Positions 24,725-34,035 are shown, counted from the stretch's first letter. The stretch is DNA of 64,000 nucleotides from Epiperipatus broadwayi (GCA_028023455.1 JAQFVV010012534.1:2898558-2962557); one strand, 5' to 3'. The notes: generated from the letters alone by a model not told the origin. Translations and numbers: made by a program.

Positions 24725-24940
24725 ATCTTAATATAAACTGAGCAATGATTATATATATATGGGGGGGGGAGAGATGATGATCTAGGGTCTAGACTAACTA
24801 ATGAGGTTTGGTTCAGCATGAAATATGTATATTGAAGATCTTTTATATTTTTCACATGTCTGTGGTTATGTGTATCGGTTGTATAAGATGGAGTGGATCA
24901 CTGTAGAGAGTTTGAAAGTATTAGTTCAAATCCATTCTAA
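24725..24940 (+). repeat. HHR-SINE copy D-plus
   Basis: It begins at 'aatataaactgagca' and contains a poly-G interruption (24762-24769). It then has a hammerhead with one core change, the 'ttttcacatgtctgtgg' block and a terminal B-box-like TTAGTTCAAATCC (about 24921-24933). It forms a head-to-head inverted pair with 24390-24715. Confidence 0.6.
24779..24840 (+). ncRNA. Mutated hammerhead, HHR-SINE copy D-plus
   Basis: The box reads CUAAUGA, so the conserved G5 is changed to A, which is expected to abolish cleavage. Stem II (GUUUG/AGCAU region), GAAA and GAUCU/AGAUC are still visible. Confidence 0.5.
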
Positions 24941-24944
24941 TTAT

Positions 24945-26580
24945 AATAAGTTCAGTATAGTCAATATAATTGTACTTATATATAGAGAGAGAGAAGGAGA
25001 GAAGAAAGAAAATGGAATGATAGCACACTAAAAGCTGATTATAATTTAATATGTATTTATATAATTATTATTGATATACTACATTCTATAAGATTATTCT
25101 AAGAATTTTATTATATATTGTAGTGATGAGCTACAAACTGCCACATCATCCAGTTATTTAAGACACTCTACCAATTGGAGCCTTGTAATATATTAGCTTA
25201 ACCAATAAGTTGCTAAGCAAATTGACATATTAACATTTTTTTTTCTTTCCAACATATACATGTGTATAAACATCTTTTTATTTTTAAGGAGGTAATAAAA
25301 GCCATTAAATTACTAGGGAGAAACAGATAGGTATATTAACACTGGAATAAAAGGGTATTATATGTTAATAATTGGGGATGACTATAAAAATAAAATAGAA
25401 ACTTACACATAAACTTAAAAATAAAATAAAAACAATGACTGAATTAAAACCTAAACCTAAACACATGGCACCATTTGTGGAGATGAGATTTGTAGAAATG
25501 AAATTTAAAATATTTATAAATTATTATTTTTAGTTATAATCCCATTTATTTATATTACGTCATTTAAACAATAGGAAATGTCAAGGTTAAAATGTTTAAA
25601 ATAACTTCACTAGACCGAAACGCGGGATTAATTGTTATAATTGTCTTCTGTTTTTTTTTAAAGAGAGAACATTATTATTTTTTCTGTTTAAAAAAAAATA
25701 GTTTTCGAATACAAAATGGATCTGAATATTCGAATTCAAATATATAAATATTTTTTTAAAAATATTAATCAAAGTGATCAAAAGCTGAAATTTTAAAGCA
25801 ATCATTTGAAGGGAAAGAAATGATTTGAAAGTAAGAAGTTTTAAATTATTTGCTGATTAGATAAATTTTAGCTAAATTTAAGCGTTGCAGTAATATTCAA
25901 TAAATAATTGTTTTGATAAATAATAATATCGTCATTGAAATCTTGAGCAGCAAATGAATCAATAAATATATATTATTTTTATATCATGATTGCTTGCTGA
26001 AAAGTTTTTACCATGGGGTAATAATACGTCATCGATAAAGCCATGAAAGTTTAAACATTTTACCTGCCCATTTAGGAGAAACTTAAAAATCATCTTTGCT
26101 TTGAATAAAATGCCTAAACAAATCCAAGACAGGATAATTGGAGAACATTATTATTTTTTGACTCAGACAAGAAACTTCTATTCTTCGTGGGAGCAAAACT
26201 TCATCTCCATTCTTAGGAATTTATTTAATAAATGAACAATTTCCAGAAGACTTATCGAACTTTAATTAACATAATGGGATAAGAATTGTAATTTTTGTTT
26301 TATTATTTTGTCTATTGTAAATTTTATTTATTATTTTCGTTTCTACAAATGGAAGCTAATGTGTATAATTTTGGAGTTACTCTGTATGAGAGTAATAAGG
26401 GGGGAAAAATTAGATTTATATACATATATTTTCATCATTTCTAATTGTATAAAAAAAAAAAAAATAGTTTTGACCGCCCCATCTGACTGACTTTTGACAA
26501 AATTAGGAGGTAAGAAATTTTAATATTATCTTATAGTAAGCAAAACACAATGATATATTTTTTTACTATTATTAATTAAG
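24945..26580. other. AT-rich non-coding DNA
   Basis: No gene was recognised. There are GA-rich and poly-A tracts (for example 26450-26465) but no structured repeat that I can define. Confidence 0.55.
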
Positions 26581-26582
26581 CT

Positions 26583-26759
26583 TAAAAACGATTTACTCGC
26601 TGACGAAGAAGCTTCCAAATAAACAAAACAAATTTCGCATAAAACTATTAAATGGGCCAAGCGCTTTCGAGGTTTGCCCTCATATTCATGGCCGACGAAC
26701 GTAATAAATCTTTACGTAGTGTTATTAAATAACAAATATGCAAATGTAAATGCAAATCA
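26583..26759 (-). repeat. PLE pseudo-LTR (downstream copy relative to the ORF)
   Basis: This 177-bp direct repeat differs from 29070-29246 only at GACG versus GACA near its low-coordinate edge. The stop codon of the GIY-YIG frame lies at its inner edge. It contains the hammerhead-like hairpin at 26655-26693. Confidence 0.9.
26655..26693 (-). ncRNA. Hammerhead-like structure in the PLE pseudo-LTR
   Basis: On the minus strand GGCC at the 5' side pairs with GGCC at the 3' side. A GAGG-GCAAA-CCUC hairpin is followed directly by GAAA, then a minimal stem III (A, G / C, U around CG) and the triplet CUU. This is the type I hammerhead arrangement. However, the CUGANGA box is replaced by AUGAAUAU, so canonical catalysis is doubtful. 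It is either a decayed or a divergent ribozyme. The same sequence lies in the other pseudo-LTR at 29142-29180. Confidence 0.35.
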
Positions 26760-27437
26760 GTTTGACCATTTTTTTGAAATGGAAAAACACGTGTCACGTC
26801 TATTGATAGAATTGTTGTCGCAAACAATAAAGAACGCCTCTTTGATCTTTCTTTTACAGTAGTTGGTTTCAGGGCATACAATCCTGGGGTTGCCTGGTTC
26901 GAACACATGGCCAGTCTGCTTTTCATGTTCCAGAAATATTGAAAAGTTATCGCTGTTCTTTTTTGCTCTTCTATAGGTATACAAGTGTTGAGCAGCTCTG
27001 TTGTGAACAGTGGCCTTAGTTTCCCCATAGTATATGGCTTTGCATCTGGCCTGTGGACATGACATGCTGTAGATCACCTGGGGTGTTTGAGATGGGTCTG
27101 TTCTATCCTTTGAATTATTAATGAGTCTGTTAGAATTAGGGGGAGTACGAAAACCAACCTTAAATTCCCCAGTTAGAGTCTTTACTATTTGTTGTGATAC
27201 TTTGGGAATATAAGGGAGTGTAATTTGAGGCTTATCCTTATTTTTGTGGTTAGCTATTAGTTTACTGTGAAATTGCTTAATTTTCTTTGCAATTGATCTG
27301 TAACTGAAACCTATGCTAAGCAAATCATTTATATAAATTGCGATGTTGGTCTTTCTATCGGCTTCAAATTTACATAAATTTTGATTTCTAAATAAAAACG
27401 CATTGAGCCCTGCGAATTTATGTGCAGTAGGTGACAT
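26757..27437 (-). CDS. PLE polyprotein, C-terminal part: linker and GIY-YIG endonuclease
   Basis: These 226 codons follow the opening Met after the in-frame UGA that ends the RT part. The seven codons between (GFTHPKS) are in the same frame, so it is one ancestral ORF. Visible features are the linker PPNSNRLINN (99-108) typical of PLEs and a cysteine-rich approach CPQARC (127-132). The GIY-YIG core follows as YYGET (136-140) with R147 and H151, then HEKQTGH (171-177). A glutamate in KIKEAFF (about 200) fits the catalytic Glu of the family. The endonuclease is thought to nick the target for priming. The frame ends inside the pseudo-LTR. The upstream stop could be read through or be a real inactivating mutation. 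Confidence 0.85.
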   Translation of the reverse strand: MSPTAHKFAGLNAFLFRNQNLCKFEADRKTNIAIYINDLLSIGFSYRSIAKKIKQFHSKLIANHKNKDKPQITLPYIPKVSQQIVKTLTGEFKVGFRTPPNSNRLINNSKDRTDPSQTPQVIYSMSCPQARCKAIYYGETKATVHNRAAQHLYTYRRAKKNSDNFSIFLEHEKQTGHVFEPGNPRIVCPETNYCKRKIKEAFFIVCDNNSINRRDTCFSISKKWSN

Positions 27438-27458
27438 GGATTTCGGGTGAGTAAAGCC

Positions 27459-29147
27459 TCAGATCTCAAGGGGTTTAACTATCATACTATAATGCAGATC
27501 TCTGTTTTCTCTATGGACCAGCAAATCCAAATATTTAAGCTTCTGCCTTTCGTTCTCCCAAGTGGTGTTTATGATCAATTTAGATTGTAGTTGTAATTCA
27601 TTTTGAATATTGACAATTACATTTTTTGGTGCTGCCATAAATACATCGTCTACATAGTGCATGTAAATTAATCCAGCAATGTTAGCAGTGTGTTTAACAA
27701 TGGTATGTTTTTCAAAAAAGTTTAAGAAGATGCTGGATATTATTCCACTTAGGGGAAGACCCATAGGCCAACCTTCTTTCATATCATACCAACGACCCTC
27801 AAAAGTTGTAAAGATGTTATTGTCCAACCAGTTGAGGAAGGATAAAATGAAGTTCATGCGCTCATTTGGGCAATGCTTATTTATTAATTCTTTGTGGATG
27901 ATTTCAATTGACCATTTCCTATTAATCAATCCATATAATTCGGTCACATCCATGGCTGCAGTTACAAAATTCTGATCTATTAATATATCCTTGATTCTTC
28001 TAACAAATTCAAATGAAGATTTGATGGTGAAGTCACCAAAACCCACACAGTCAACTAACCACTGATTTACCAGCTTGGCCATTTCGAAATAGTGCACACC
28101 TCCAAAATCCAACATAAGTCTTAAAGGTTCTTGGGGTTTATGTAGCTTAGAATTGGCAAACATTCTAGGTGGCCTGGTAGCAGAAGGATAAATCCTATAA
28201 TATTCTGCTCTCGATATGCCTTTATCTTTGTGAGCTCTAAGAATTGTGGAAATGAATTTCTCCCTATTCAGCTTGTTGTTAAAATTTTCAACTAAATTGA
28301 ATTTTAACTTTACGATTTCGGTGGTCATTTTTTCTTTATAATCTAAGAGCACAAATCTGTTGCCCTTGTCTTCTTTTAAACATATAATGTTGTTGTTTTT
28401 TAAAAATTGTTTAGTTTTTTCAATGTTGTTGTTCCAATTGTCAGATCTCGCATATATTTGTTTATGTCGTATAGATTTAGCAATATTAGCAATAATGTTG
28501 TCTCTCTGAGGGTTGTTTAGAAGATTAGACTCTGCATCTGCAATTAACTCCAGTTTTGGGCATTTCCATTGTCCTCCACCCAATGAGAAAACTGTTTTAA
28601 TTTCTGCTGAAGGAGCAACAGTAGCTCTGTTAACAAAGTTCTCTTTCAATGTATGAATGTTAATATTTTGTTTTCCCGCTAAAAACCTTAATTTGCGTTC
28701 GAACTTAACTGCGAACTTTCTTTCAGAAATTTCAATTTTTTCTGTAATCCAAGGCAGCAAGATTTCTCCTGCAGTTATTCTTCTCCATCTTTTATTTTCT
28801 TTCTTCAGTGCGCATTTGCACCCTTTAATGATAAAGATGAGAAGCTGTGTTTGGAGTTGCTTCATAATTTTGTTATGATTATGTATAGATGTATTAAGAT
28901 TTAGATTACAACAATTCGGAACAATAAAGAAATCTCTGCATTTTGATAAGAATTCAAGTCTCTGTTGGAATAATTTAATAGATATTCCTAAACGTAGAAT
29001 AAATTTCGCTTTAGTATTATTCATATCTGTAAAACGATTTAATATACTTCTCCTAAAAACGTAATAGCCTAAAAACGATTTACTCGCTGACAAAGAAGCT
29101 TCCAAATAAACAAAACAAATTTCGCATAAAACTATTAAATGGGCCAA
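27459..29147 (-). CDS. PLE polyprotein, N-terminal part: reverse transcriptase
   Basis: These 562 codons end at UGA. The first Met lies in the pseudo-LTR; Met42 (29024), at MNNTKAKF, is the more likely start because codons before it come from the repeat. RT features in order are KEDKGNRFVLLD (258-269), SKLHKP (333-338), motif A AAMDVTELY (397-405, Asp400), motif B GWPMGLPLSGIISS (459-472) and motif C HYVDD (497-501). Both catalytic aspartate motifs are intact. The sequence then reaches the KYLDLLVH block before the stop. PLE RTs are related to telomerase RT and copy element RNA at nicked targets. Apart from the stop there is no visible lesion, so this is the best candidate in the window for a source of active RT. 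Confidence 0.88.
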   Translation of the reverse strand: MAHLIVLCEICFVYLEASLSASKSFLGYYVFRRSILNRFTDMNNTKAKFILRLGISIKLFQQRLEFLSKCRDFFIVPNCCNLNLNTSIHNHNKIMKQLQTQLLIFIIKGCKCALKKENKRWRRITAGEILLPWITEKIEISERKFAVKFERKLRFLAGKQNINIHTLKENFVNRATVAPSAEIKTVFSLGGGQWKCPKLELIADAESNLLNNPQRDNIIANIAKSIRHKQIYARSDNWNNNIEKTKQFLKNNNIICLKEDKGNRFVLLDYKEKMTTEIVKLKFNLVENFNNKLNREKFISTILRAHKDKGISRAEYYRIYPSATRPPRMFANSKLHKPQEPLRLMLDFGGVHYFEMAKLVNQWLVDCVGFGDFTIKSSFEFVRRIKDILIDQNFVTAAMDVTELYGLINRKWSIEIIHKELINKHCPNERMNFILSFLNWLDNNIFTTFEGRWYDMKEGWPMGLPLSGIISSIFLNFFEKHTIVKHTANIAGLIYMHYVDDVFMAAPKNVIVNIQNELQLQSKLIINTTWENERQKLKYLDLLVHRENRDLHYSMIVKPLEI

Positions 29148-29246
29148 GCGCTTTCGAGGTTTGCCCTCATATTCATGGCCGACGAACGTAATAAATCTTT
29201 ACGTAGTGTTATTAAATAACAAATATGCAAATGTAAATGCAAATCA
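29070..29246 (-). repeat. PLE pseudo-LTR (upstream copy relative to the ORF)
   Basis: This is the second copy of the 177-bp direct repeat. It supplies the upstream leader and probably the promoter of the element. The hammerhead-like hairpin is at 29142-29180. Confidence 0.9.
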
Positions 29247-29249
29247 CAT

Positions 29250-29805
29250 TTTAAATTAGTCAGCTAAATTCGCAATCACATATACATATTATAATTTTCC
29301 ATATTCGTTGTTGTAAATAATTAGTCAAGTACATGAACTTCTACCATTGGGTTTATGGCAAGGGTTTTATTTTATTAATATCATTATAGTTATCGATATG
29401 GTAGAATTTTATCCTGACAAAATAAATTATATATATCAGATTTAAGTGTTATTCATATTGCATATTTTTTTTTTTTATTTGTCAATCAATAAATGTTTAT
29501 ATAATTTGTTATTTTAATCTGGTCTCTAACTCATCATTATTTCAATATCCATCACCAGCTTTATAGTTCTTCATTATGCACATACCCATTATAAACATTA
29601 TAATCTTATTTAGTTTTACACCTATTAATATTATTATTATTATTATGATAGAGGAAATACACATACATATTTAAGTCATTTATTATAGCTTTTAATACAT
29701 ATATACTTATACTGCACATACATATTTTTTTTTATATATCTAATGCTTAATTGATTTTTGGTAATTAATTATCACTTATATAGAAGTGCAATAACTACTA
29801 TTAGT
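29250..29805. other. AT-rich DNA, nothing recognised
   Basis: Only short ATT and AT tracts (for example 29631-29645). Confidence 0.6.
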
Positions 29806-30076
29806 GTGATCTCCTTCCCTGATAAGAGAGCTCAAGCAATTACTCCCTGAGTTTGAATACTGTGGTATAACGCGACTAGAAAGGGGTGAGAATTGGATGA
29901 ACTGACCCAAATTGTATCTAGGTTAATAAAAATAGGTAGAGCTAGTCTATTGGAAGTAGGTACAATCATAGGTTATGTATTTCATCGCGTGATCACTTGC
30001 ATCCTATCTGAAGACCCAAAGTCTGACCATAGTAAGATGCGTTCCCCCTATCTCTTATGTAATCCTCCAATTTAAT
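29806..30076 (+). other. GC-richer segment upstream of the Gypsy relic, unclassified
   Basis: The segment contains a 60-codon frame (29893-30075) with no recognised domain. Its composition differs from the AT-rich flanks and it abuts the RT relic, so it may be another internally deleted piece of the same retrotransposon. No LTR pair was found. Confidence 0.35.
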
Positions 30077-30077
30077 A

Positions 30078-30425
30078 AATCAGTTTAGCCCAATTTTCTC
30101 AATCATTTACGTGGATGATATAATAATCGCATCTACTACAGTTGAGGAACACCTTCAACACCTAACTCTATTCTTTAAAGAGTGTTTAAAAAAAGGGATA
30201 AAGGTCAACTTACAAGAAGAGTACTTTAGTTTGTAATGAGGTAGTCTTTTTGGGTCACATCATTGGTTGCAATGGGATAAGACCACATCCAGACAAGATC
30301 AGTGCCATACAGAACTTTCCAAAGCCCACTAATAAAAAAAAAAAATTAGGTCATTCTTGGGATTATGTAATTTCTATAATCGTTTTTTATCAAAAGTTCT
30401 CTGACCACATGGAACCATTACTAAT
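30078..30425 (+). pseudogene. Ty3/Gypsy reverse transcriptase relic
   Basis: The relic starts just before RT motif C (IYVDDIIIAS, 30105-30134). It continues with a TVEEHLQHLTLFFKECL block and, after a stop and frameshift at about 30232, with [21 protein letters not shown] second frameshift in the poly-A run near 30335 precedes [15 protein letters not shown]. This order (YVDD, then FLGHI...G, then LRSFLGL.NFYRRF) is diagnostic of Ty3/Gypsy RT before its RNase H. Everything upstream of motif C and downstream of the connection is missing, so it is a dead fragment. Confidence 0.85.
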
Positions 30426-31589
30426 ATAAATTACTAAAACTAATATAAATTACTAATATAAATTACTGATATAAATTACTAAAACTCATTAGAAATATTA
30501 TATATATTAAATTGTATTTATGGATATATTATGTATAAAATAGGATTGAAAAGTGTATGCAAAAATATATTTATCCATTGGTAGCTTTTTTTGTTTTGCT
30601 TTTTAATTAATTAGTCCTCTTAAAAACAATTTCATTCACTAATTTTTATAGATTTAATAATTAAATATAATACCTACTAAAAGTATAATAAATTTAATAT
30701 GTTAAACTGTTACATGTATTATAATATATATATATATACACACAAACATACAATATTTGAAATCTTGAATGATTATATTATGCTTCAAATCTAACATAAT
30801 CATGTAATACTTTTTTAAAATATAATATATTAAAGATTTTTTTTTAAATATCGATAATTAGCCAAAATTAAATACAGTTATTTTGTATTGAATTAATATC
30901 AAATGAAAATGATTTACGATTTTTAAAACTACAAACTTCTCAAAAATGTAGATTCACAAACTTTTTAATTTGATTAGTACAGCATAGCAAAAGTAATAAA
31001 GAATGCAGAACTAGCAAATGAGTTTATCTGATATAAATGACTTACAATTAAGTCAGGTTTTTTAAAGCAATAAATCTGAGCTTCAGTTTCTATTGCTGAA
31101 ATTACAGAGTTTTATCACTTAATTTACTTACAAAATTTTGCTTTGAAAATTAGAATTGAAGATGCGCTTAACAATTATTAGAAAAAACATTTTATACAAA
31201 AGGATTATAACTTTTACTTTATATATTACTTTTGTTTTCTGAAAATTTTTTTTACATGTATTAGAAATCTATTTATATTGTTATATTTTTATTTACTATT
31301 ATTAAACTCACTCCACTCACAACTTTAACGCCATCCATCTCAGATAAATACAATAATGATTATTACTAATCATTTTCTAAACTAGAGATTATCTCTAGCA
31401 CAGATATAACCTTTAAACCTCAGTTAAAGATTAATAATCTAATTTTTTAATTTAATTTTAAACATACACACATGAAGTTATTCACCTTTTTCTTTCCCAG
31501 GTGTAATATCTTTGAGATGTATTAAACAACCTCCATACATCCCCATTCTTTTTAAATTCATATAAATAAAGATACAATAAAAGACAAAT

Positions 31590-31643
31590 GATCGCCAAGA
31601 TTCATTTCATGCTGAATCAGCACTCATCAGTTGGCCCAGGTCA
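31590..31643 (-). ncRNA. Type I hammerhead ribozyme, tandem unit 1 (core intact)
   Basis: On the minus strand stem I is CCAA/UUGG, next to GACC and GAUC strands that pair with one mismatch. CUGAUGA is intact. Stem II is GUGCU-GAUUC-AGCAU, five pairs with a five-base loop. GAAA is intact. Stem III is minimal (A, U / A, U), and the cleavage triplet is AUC. All core residues are present. Together with the foldback left-arm motif this is the best-preserved hammerhead in the window. Confidence 0.72.
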
Positions 31644-32002
31644 CTATTTCCCATATATATATTATATGAAGAGTATTTATCTATAGTAAATTGATACATT
31701 TTTATTTACCATTGTCAAACTCACTCTACTCACAACTTTGATACCATCCACCTCAGATAAATACAATAATGATTATTACTAATCATTTTCTAAACTAGAG
31801 ATTATCTGTAGCACAGATATAAACTTTAAACCTCAGTTAAGATTATTATATCTGATTTTTTAAATTTTAAACATACACACACATGGAGTTATTTACCTTT
31901 CTCTTTCCCATATATAATATCTTTATAGACATATTAAACAACCTCTATACTTCCCCATTCCTTTTAAATTCATATAAATAAAGATATAATGAAAGACCAA
32001 TT

Positions 32003-32055
32003 GATCCCCAAGATGCATTTTGTGTTAAGCCAACACTCATCTGTTGGCCCAGGTC
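32003..32055 (-). ncRNA. Hammerhead, tandem unit 2 (core mutated, stem II compensated)
   Basis: Stem II reads GUGUU-GGCUU-AACAC, five perfect pairs. Relative to unit 1 the C-G pair became U-A and a G-U pair became G-C, so pairing was conserved although both strands changed. The core is broken: CAGAUGA instead of CUGAUGA, and AAAA instead of GAAA. AUC and CCAA/UUGG remain. Confidence 0.55.
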
Positions 32056-32319
32056 ACTATCTCTCATATATATATAATATGAAGAGAAGTTATCTATAGT
32101 AAATAGTTACATTTTTATTTACCACTGTTAAATTCACACCACTCACAACTTTGATACCATCCACCTCAGATAAATACAGTAATGATTATTGCTAATCATT
32201 TTCTAAATTAGAGATTATTTCTAGCACAGATATAAACTTTAAACCTCAGTTAAAGATTAATATATCAGCTTTTTTTAATTTTAAACATACACACACATAG
32301 AGTAATCTATTTATATTAT

Positions 32320-33700
32320 TGAGATTATTGCATGCACACACATTCAGATACATCTCATAGTTTTTATATAAAAACACATTCATATTTGTGATGAACAAAA
32401 ATGAAAATGTACATATATGTTAAAACACATCTACATGGTTTGTATATATGTACATGTCTTAAGTTTCTGATAATAGGCAATTAGAGTAATTAGATAAGAG
32501 CAATAACACATAATCATTATTGGTAATAGTACATTATAGTTGCCAATTTTTTAATAATTATTCTTAGTATGTCTATTTAGTTCTAGTGATTGGTAAAATA
32601 AAAAAGTTCAAATATCTTTTAATAGTCCATTGCTGGCTAATGGCTTATCTGTCTTCTCTCCAAAGAAGTCCAATAAAGATAAAAATATATATATTCATTC
32701 ATAATTTTTCTTAAAGAATATAAAATTAAAGAAATTTAGACACATGTTTTTATATATTATTATTTAACCCATGATAGCTACAAAGCAGTTTTGTCATGTA
32801 ACTGTTACAGTGGAATCTCATATCACTCCTAAAAAAAGTTTTTTGCTGTATATAGTTATCATTCCAAATTTGTTTTTTTATTATAAACATTTTTGGAATA
32901 AATATTATAATATTTTTATAAAAAGTTTAAAAATATAGCAAAAAATTGCTATAATAGAAAAATAAAATTACATTTGTTTAAATACCTTCTAACTTGAATC
33001 AATTTTTTTTACAATCAGAAAAAAATAACTATCATTTGTAAAATGAAAAATACTTACATTTAGACTACAAATGGTATGAAATACCGCTAACTTAAAAAAT
33101 GCAAAGAGCATAAAACTTATACAACATGAGATAAATGTAAATTAACTTTGTTTTTGAAAAATAGAGACATACCCACAAAAGTTCTGAGGCAGATTATTTA
33201 GTTAAAAATATATTAAATTTAAGACATTTGAAACTTTAAATCAGTTCCCTGTACAAGTTGCAGCCATTACAGATTAAGCAAACATTTATTTTTAAGCAAA
33301 GCTATTTAAAAAACTACTTGAAGTTATAGCAATGCTTTTTATATAAAAAAATATCAAGAGCATTAAACATAACCTTGATGCATTTGTGGTGCTTAGTACT
33401 GAAAATATATTATGGTTATGTTTAATATTCTTAATATTTTCTCAGTGTAAAAAGCTTTGCTATAATTACATTTAGTTTATTATTATTTCAGTATGGATTT
33501 CCATAGATGATTAAAATATATTTGAAATATAATACAATTTTAAATTGTTTATTTTTTAAAAGTAATAGTAAATTAATTAACTTGTTATTTTCAAAAACTT
33601 TTTGACATTTTGTTTTTATATGATGAAAGTGGTTATATGGCCGAATTCAACTTTTGTTATATGTATGCTAAAAACATTTCTATCATATAAAAAAAGATAG
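32320..33700. other. AT-rich non-coding DNA
   Basis: No gene or definable repeat was seen. Confidence 0.6.
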
Positions 33701-33777
33701 ATGTATATTTCTGTTCAAGAGTAGTCTCTCCAGAGAGCTAGATTAACAGTAAACTCAACAAATAGTCAAGAGAAATT

Positions 33778-34035
33778 ATGAACTCTATAGAAAGCATCAA
33801 TAGCAGTTATCTAGTTTTTAATTTTAGAATAGTTCATCTGCAAGAACTGTTCATCATAGGGTCACAAATAAAACAAAAAATTGATATTAAACAATTATTT
33901 CACAATAATAAATATGCTATGCTGCTACTTGTCCCAGTCCAAAAAAAGTTAGGCAACATAGTATCAACTGTAAAGAAAATGCAAGAAATAAAAAGACTAA
34001 AACAGACTAACATTAAAAAAAAGGTAAAATACTAA
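33778..34035 (+). CDS. Orphan 85-codon reading frame, doubtful
   Basis: No domain is recognised. The composition is less extreme than in chance frames nearby (it has IVHLQELFIIGSQIKQKI, then a Lys-rich C-terminus). A stop lies seven codons upstream of the Met. The segment is flanked by an AG after a short pyrimidine stretch (near 33720) and by AAGGTAAAA (34021-34029), which could be splice sites. That would allow an exon, but equally all of this could be chance in AT-rich DNA. Confidence 0.15.
   Translation: MNSIESINSSYLVFNFRIVHLQELFIIGSQIKQKIDIKQLFHNNKYAMLLLVPVQKKLGNIVSTVKKMQEIKRLKQTNIKKKVKY

Larger units (their letters stand above)
26583..29246 (-). mobile_element. Penelope-like element, nearly intact
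   Basis: A 2.66-kb unit on the minus strand is bounded by two direct 177-bp pseudo-LTRs that differ at one position by eye. A single long reading frame runs almost from one repeat to the other, with reverse transcriptase first and a GIY-YIG endonuclease second. This is the layout of endonuclease-positive PLEs. The near identity of the repeats implies recent insertion. The only coding lesion seen is one in-frame UGA (27459-27461) between the two domains. Confidence 0.88.
31267..32317 (-). repeat. 413-bp tandem repeat array with a hammerhead motif per unit (retrozyme-like)
   Basis: There are about two and a half direct units. The landmark 'ccatccatctcagataaata' occurs at 31331, 31744 and 32158, giving periods of 413 and 414. 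The hammerhead region recurs 412 bp apart (31622 and 32034). The third unit is cut off at about 32304, before its hammerhead. The array is flanked by a 13-bp direct repeat (ATCTATTTATATT, 31267-31279 and 32305-32317) that may be a target-site duplication. AT-richness and partial similarity to the unit edge weaken this. Tandem units of a few hundred bases with one type I hammerhead each, inserted as a block, are the hallmark of retrozymes. There is no ORF. Confidence 0.7.

Noticed and set aside
26600-26640. CUGACGA on the plus strand of the PLE pseudo-LTR as a hammerhead box
   Set aside because: It is followed by a self-complementary GAAGCUUC with no loop and there is no GAAA at the right distance. 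It also lies on the strand opposite to the ORF.
26648-27028. 126-codon minus-strand frame overlapping the PLE GIY-YIG region
   Set aside because: It is another frame of the endonuclease coding sequence, with no independent support.
27679-27975. 98-codon plus-strand frame within the PLE
   Set aside because: It is antisense to the RT palm domain and only a shadow of the real frame.
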